Below are positions 60,996 through 64,000 of a stretch of 64,000 nt of DNA, in pieces. A model generated the notes under the pieces. It was not told where the DNA came from. It saw only the letters and a list, made by a program, of their open reading frames with translations, and made no database searches. Source of the DNA: Microbacterium soli (GTDB lineage: Bacteria; Actinomycetota; Actinomycetes; Actinomycetales; Microbacteriaceae); contig NZ_BAABCP010000001.1 of the NCBI RefSeq assembly GCF_039539005.1, forward strand, positions 1,612,001 through 1,676,000, read 5' to 3'. The position numbers were made by a program, and so were the translations under genes. Position 1 is the first letter of the stretch, and each line of letters begins with the position of its first letter.

Positions 60996-61727
60996 TCAGG
61001 TCCAGCTGATCGGCGCGTCGATCACTTCCGGGTACTTCGCCTCGATGTACTTCGTGTATTCGCCGATGTGTTCGCGCATCGTCTCCGACGCGACGTCGGG
61101 GTCGTGTGCGACCAGGGACTCATAGATCCGCTGATGCGCCTGGTGCACGGCGACTCGCCGGCGGAGGGGGTACTCGATGCCGATGGATGTGCCATCGAGA
61201 ATGCCGCGCAGCGCGTCGATCAGATGTGCGAAGAGAGCGTTCCCCGAGGCCTGGGCGATCAGATCGTGGAACTCCTGATTGGTCTCCGCGAAGATCGCCG
61301 GGTCCTCGATGCTCGAGAGCATACGGTCGAGGTTGTCCTTGAGAAGGTCGAGATCCTCCTCGGAGATCCGAGTGGCCGCCTGATGGCTCATCGCCGGTTC
61401 GAGGGTGCCGCGGGCTTCGACGATGTTGCGATACGGGGCGCTCTCCATCTGCAGCAGCAGGGCGATCGACGTCGCCAGGCCCGCGCCGTTCGGTCGCTCC
61501 ACCACCGGCCCTCCGCCCGGGCCGGGCTTGAGGGAGATCAGGCCCTGGAACTCCAGATAGCGGAGTGACTCACGAAGCGTGCCCCGGCCGATCCGGTAGA
61601 GCTCGAGCATCTCCTTCTCGGGGGGCAGCCGGTCTCCGGGCACATTGCCGCGCTGCTGTATGCCGGCAACGATCTGCTGCGCGACGAGAAGTGCGGTCTT
61701 CTGCGGTCGGAGAGAGGCTGAGCTCAT
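60996..61727 (-). CDS. GntR/FadR-family regulator of the acyl-CoA island
   Basis: This 243-residue protein has a winged helix (GDRLPPEKEMLELYRIGRGTLRESLRYLEFQGLI, residues 32-65) and an FCD domain. EARGTLEPAMSHQAATRI and NQEFHDLIAQASGNALFAHLIDAL supply the usual Asp/His metal site. The ATG start has AAGGAC upstream. It lies centrally in the island. Its own promoter region (61728-61829) carries a TGACAATGATA element, repeated in similar form in two other gaps, which suggests autoregulation and control of the divergent operons. Confidence 0.87.
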   Translation of the reverse strand: MSSASLRPQKTALLVAQQIVAGIQQRGNVPGDRLPPEKEMLELYRIGRGTLRESLRYLEFQGLISLKPGPGGGPVVERPNGAGLATSIALLLQMESAPYRNIVEARGTLEPAMSHQAATRISEEDLDLLKDNLDRMLSSIEDPAIFAETNQEFHDLIAQASGNALFAHLIDALRGILDGTSIGIEYPLRRRVAVHQAHQRIYESLVAHDPDVASETMREHIGEYTKYIEAKYPEVIDAPISWT

Positions 61728-61766
61728 GGAACGTGTCCTTCGGGAGGGGCCCCATGGAGCGGGGCT

Positions 61767-61781
61767 GATATGACAATGATA
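61767..61781. promoter_or_regulatory. ATGATA-type operator B, upstream of the FadR-type regulator
   Basis: GATATGACAATGATA lies 40 bases before the regulator ATG. Its last 12 bases align with operators A and C to give the consensus WWRANMATGATA. Confidence 0.45.
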
Positions 61782-61829
61782 CGCACAATTCGACGACGCT
61801 CCCTCGACGCGGTGCCGAAAGTCAGGGGG

Positions 61830-63038
61830 TCAGGATGTGGCGATCACTCCATCTTCAGCCAACTGCGTGAGGGTGTCCGGAAGGAGACCGAGTCGGCGTG
61901 TCAGGATCTCCCGCGTGTGCTCGCCGATGCGAGCGACGCCATCATAGGTCGGTCCGGCGTAATGCGCCAGATGCAGAACGGGTCCGGGCATCTTGGCGTC
62001 GCCGAGTGCGGTCCCTGTCATGTCGACGAGGGTGCGCTCGAGGAAATGCGGATCTGACACGATGTCACGGGAATCGTTCACCGGTGCGGCGACCACCTCA
62101 AAATCCTGGAGAGTCGCCAAAGCCTGATCGCGAGTGCGCCCGTGCACCCACTCTCGCACGATGTCCTGGAGTGCATCGTTGTTGCGCATCCGGGCTTCGT
62201 TCGTCGCATAGCGATCATCCGTCTTGAGATCCGGACGCCCCATCGCGTCGAACAGGCGCATGGCTATCGTCTGCGCCGAGGCCGCGATCGAAAGCCAGCT
62301 GCCGTCCGCCGCCTCGTAGATTCCTCGGGGGGAGGCCGCGCCGGAGGCATTGCCGTGGCGCGTCATCACTGTTCCCGTCGCTGTGTAGTTCAGGAGCGCA
62401 TCGCCGAGGATGAACATGAGCGGCTCGTACAGGGCGATGTCGATGACCTCACCGCGTCCGGTGACCTCGCGGCGATACAGTGCCATGGCCACTCCGTAGG
62501 CGGCTGAGATCCCCGCGATCGAGTCGGCGAACCCGAAGGGAGGGGCCGTGGGAGGAGTCTCCGGCCAGCCGTTGAGATGCGCGAATCCGCTGGCGGTCTC
62601 CGCGACGGTGCCGAACCCGGGTCGATCCCGGTATGGCCCGGTCTGGCCGAATCCGCTGACGCGGGCGAGGATGAGACCGGGATGTTCGCCCGCCAACTCG
62701 TCGTAACCGAGGCCCCACTTCTCCAGACGGCCCGGGCGGAACGACTCGATGACGACGTCGGAGTCGGCGATGAGCCTGCGCACCAGATCGCGCCCCGCGG
62801 CGGTGCGGAGGTCGATGCCGACGGAGCGCTTGCCGGCGTTGAGACGGACGAACCCGAGCGAGAGTCCGTCCTTCTGGGGCTGCCAATGCCGGGCCGTGTC
62901 ACCGCGCAGGGGATCCTCGACCTTGACGACCTCCGCCCCGAAGTCGCGCAGCATGCGCCCCGCGGTGGGTGCGGCGTACATCGTGCCGAGTTCGAGGACG
63001 CGTACGCCGTCGAGAGGAGCGGAGGGGAGGTCTGGCAT
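61830..63038 (-). CDS. Class III (CaiB/BaiF) CoA-transferase
   Basis: This 402-residue enzyme has PLDGVRVLELGTMYAAPTAG, DFGAEVVKVEDPLRGD, GDTARHWQ, NAGKRSVGIDLRT and FGFADSIAGISAAYGVAMAL. The Asp in FADSIAG is the expected catalytic residue. It would transfer CoA to or from a pathway carboxylate, an alternative activation route to the ligase. ATG at 63038 was chosen for TGGAG seven bases upstream; an ATG at 63050 is also in frame. It is divergent from the SDR at 63114 and upstream of the regulator gene on the same strand. Confidence 0.87.
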   Translation of the reverse strand: MPDLPSAPLDGVRVLELGTMYAAPTAGRMLRDFGAEVVKVEDPLRGDTARHWQPQKDGLSLGFVRLNAGKRSVGIDLRTAAGRDLVRRLIADSDVVIESFRPGRLEKWGLGYDELAGEHPGLILARVSGFGQTGPYRDRPGFGTVAETASGFAHLNGWPETPPTAPPFGFADSIAGISAAYGVAMALYRREVTGRGEVIDIALYEPLMFILGDALLNYTATGTVMTRHGNASGAASPRGIYEAADGSWLSIAASAQTIAMRLFDAMGRPDLKTDDRYATNEARMRNNDALQDIVREWVHGRTRDQALATLQDFEVVAAPVNDSRDIVSDPHFLERTLVDMTGTALGDAKMPGPVLHLAHYAGPTYDGVARIGEHTREILTRRLGLLPDTLTQLAEDGVIATS

Positions 63039-63071
63039 TGTGTACTCCATCGTTCACCGTGGCCGAAGACA

Positions 63072-63084
63072 GATAATAATGATA
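63072..63084. promoter_or_regulatory. ATGATA-type operator C between CoA-transferase and SDR genes
   Basis: GATAATAATGATA sits in an A/T-rich gap 33 bases before the CoA-transferase ATG and 29 bases before the SDR ATG. It shares ATGATA and flanking purine pattern with sites A and B. Confidence 0.45.
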
Positions 63085-63113
63085 GTAATGGATTAAATGC
63101 GAGGAGGCCAATG

Positions 63114-63869
63114 ATGCACAACGTCTTCGACCTGTCGGGCAGGACGTCCCTGGTGACCGGCGGAAGTCGTGGCCTGGGGCTGGCGATGGCCGAGGCCTTC
63201 GCCGAAGCCGGATCCGACGTGGTCATCGCCAGCCGGGACCGCACGGCATGCGAGGCCGCGGCGGACACGATCGCGGCGCGGACGGGTCGTCGTGTCGTCG
63301 GTCTCTCTGCGCACGTCGGGCACTGGGATGAGCTCTCCGATCTGGTCGACGCCGTGTACGAGAGGTTCGGCCGAGTCGATGTGCTGGTGAACAATGCGGG
63401 CATGTCGCCGCTGTATGACACATTGGGGAGTGTCACCGAGGCGCTCTTCGACAAGGTCGTCGACGTGAACCTCAAAGGGCCGTTCCGGCTCTCCGCACTC
63501 GTCGGCGAGCGGATGCTCGCAGACGGCCGGGGCGGGTCGATCGTCAACATCTCCAGCGCGGCGTCCCTCAGGCCGCGAAGCCATACTCTCCCATACGCCA
63601 TGGCCAAAGCGGGACTGAACGCCATGACCGTGGGGCTGGCGCATGCGCTCGGACCGAAGGTTCGCGTCAACGCGATCATCGCAGGGACCTTCCTCACGGA
63701 CGTGTCCAAGGCATGGGACATGGATGCCTTCGAGCATCGTGCGCAGACGTTCGCGCTGCAGCGGGGCGGTCGGCCGGACGAGATCGTCGGTGCCGCGCTC
63801 TTTCTCGCCGGCGACGCCTCCTCTTACGCGACGGGCTCGATGCTCACCGTGGACGGCGGGCAGCCATGA
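63114..63869 (+). CDS. SDR oxidoreductase, FabG-like
   Basis: This 251-residue classical SDR has LVTGGSRGLGLAMAEAF, NNAGMSPL, NISSAASL (catalytic Ser) and YAMAKAGLNAMT (Tyr/Lys). The end reads ATGSMLTVDGGQP. The second of two adjacent ATGs (63111 and 63114) was chosen, as GAGGAGG is six bases upstream of it. It could act as a 2- or 3-hydroxyacyl-CoA dehydrogenase similar in role to BadH. The stop overlaps the following crotonase ATG (ATGA). Confidence 0.84.
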   Translation: MHNVFDLSGRTSLVTGGSRGLGLAMAEAFAEAGSDVVIASRDRTACEAAADTIAARTGRRVVGLSAHVGHWDELSDLVDAVYERFGRVDVLVNNAGMSPLYDTLGSVTEALFDKVVDVNLKGPFRLSALVGERMLADGRGGSIVNISSAASLRPRSHTLPYAMAKAGLNAMTVGLAHALGPKVRVNAIIAGTFLTDVSKAWDMDAFEHRAQTFALQRGGRPDEIVGAALFLAGDASSYATGSMLTVDGGQP

Positions 63870-64000
63870 CGGAGGTCGAGCTCTCTTACGAGGGCGATTC
63901 AGCTCGGCTCACGCTCAATCGTCCTGCACGCCTCAACGCGTTCGACCTCGCGCTGGCGGCGCAGCTCCTGTCGGCCGTCGAAGAGGTGTCGGCCTCGGAG
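63866..64000 (+). CDS. Enoyl-CoA hydratase/isomerase family protein (N-terminus only, truncated by window edge)
   Basis: The first 45 residues read TEVELSYEGDSARLTLNRP followed by ARLNAFDLALAAQLLSAVEE, the standard opening of crotonase-superfamily enzymes (LNRPxxxNAF). The ATG overlaps the SDR stop by four bases, so it belongs to the same operon and the island continues past the window. Catalytic glutamates lie outside the visible part, so hydratase, isomerase and hydrolase cannot be told apart. Confidence 0.75.
   Translation, partial: MTEVELSYEGDSARLTLNRPARLNAFDLALAAQLLSAVEEVSASE

Overview
The window is about 70% G+C actinobacterial DNA, with tightly packed, mostly co-directional genes, frequent ATGA/GTGA overlaps and GTG starts. 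It most resembles Microbacteriaceae, probably Microbacterium. The pointers are a three-gene F420-0-type ABC cassette beside cofE and fgd, a LAxTG surface protein, and a striking excess of the hexamer GCATCC/GGATGC. No rRNA, tRNA, CRISPR array, insertion sequence or phage gene was seen. The content looks chromosomal and largely catabolic.

Layout. 1-559: start of a truncated gene. 560-3657: TPP riboswitch and ykoEDC thiamine/HMP ECF transporter. 3701-4219: DUF2127 membrane protein. 4321-7746: LysR regulator, glutaryl-CoA dehydrogenase and class III CoA-transferase (probable glutarate catabolism), with an ATAC-N7-GTAT box upstream. 7831-8193: DUF488. 8234-11107: five-gene ESX/WXG100-like cassette with an unidentified 434-residue protein and a lipoprotein. 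11331-13015: two SDR enzymes. 13053-17183: two Gfo/Idh/MocA oxidoreductases, ThuA and a LacI regulator. 17180-21423: rlmN, sixA, an aldo/keto reductase and a GlcD-type FAD oxidase. 21712-23874: glycine-rich/DUF11 wall-anchored protein.

23951-29636: an apparently complete non-phosphorylative L-fucose pathway (lactonase, dehydratase, keto-deoxy-acid dehydrogenase, FAH-type hydrolase, aldo/keto reductase) with its own FadR-type regulator and repeated palindromic operators. 29718-32075: EamA permease and M20 peptidase. 32265-37789: GntR regulator, prpD, prpB, prpC and thiolase (methylcitrate cycle for propionate). 37856-40593: split transketolase and divergent IclR regulator. 40823-48984: F420 block, with cofE, fgd, three further luciferase-like oxidoreductases, a PPOX protein and an ABC importer of the class proposed to carry F420-0. 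No early F420 biosynthesis gene is present. 49193-52428: ppsR-ppsA.

52489-64000: a large acyl-CoA catabolic island: acyl-CoA ligase, a BadI/MenB-like crotonase, a second crotonase, SDRs, thiolase, two acyl-CoA dehydrogenases, an amidohydrolase, a class III CoA-transferase, a FadR-type regulator and the start of a third crotonase. The enzyme set fits ring opening followed by beta-oxidation of a cyclic acid. The substrate is not identifiable from sequence, and this is the best candidate for an undescribed pathway. A shared ATGATA-type motif in its three regulatory gaps suggests one regulon.

Limits: all domain calls come from reading motifs by eye. No database search, folding or alignment was run.
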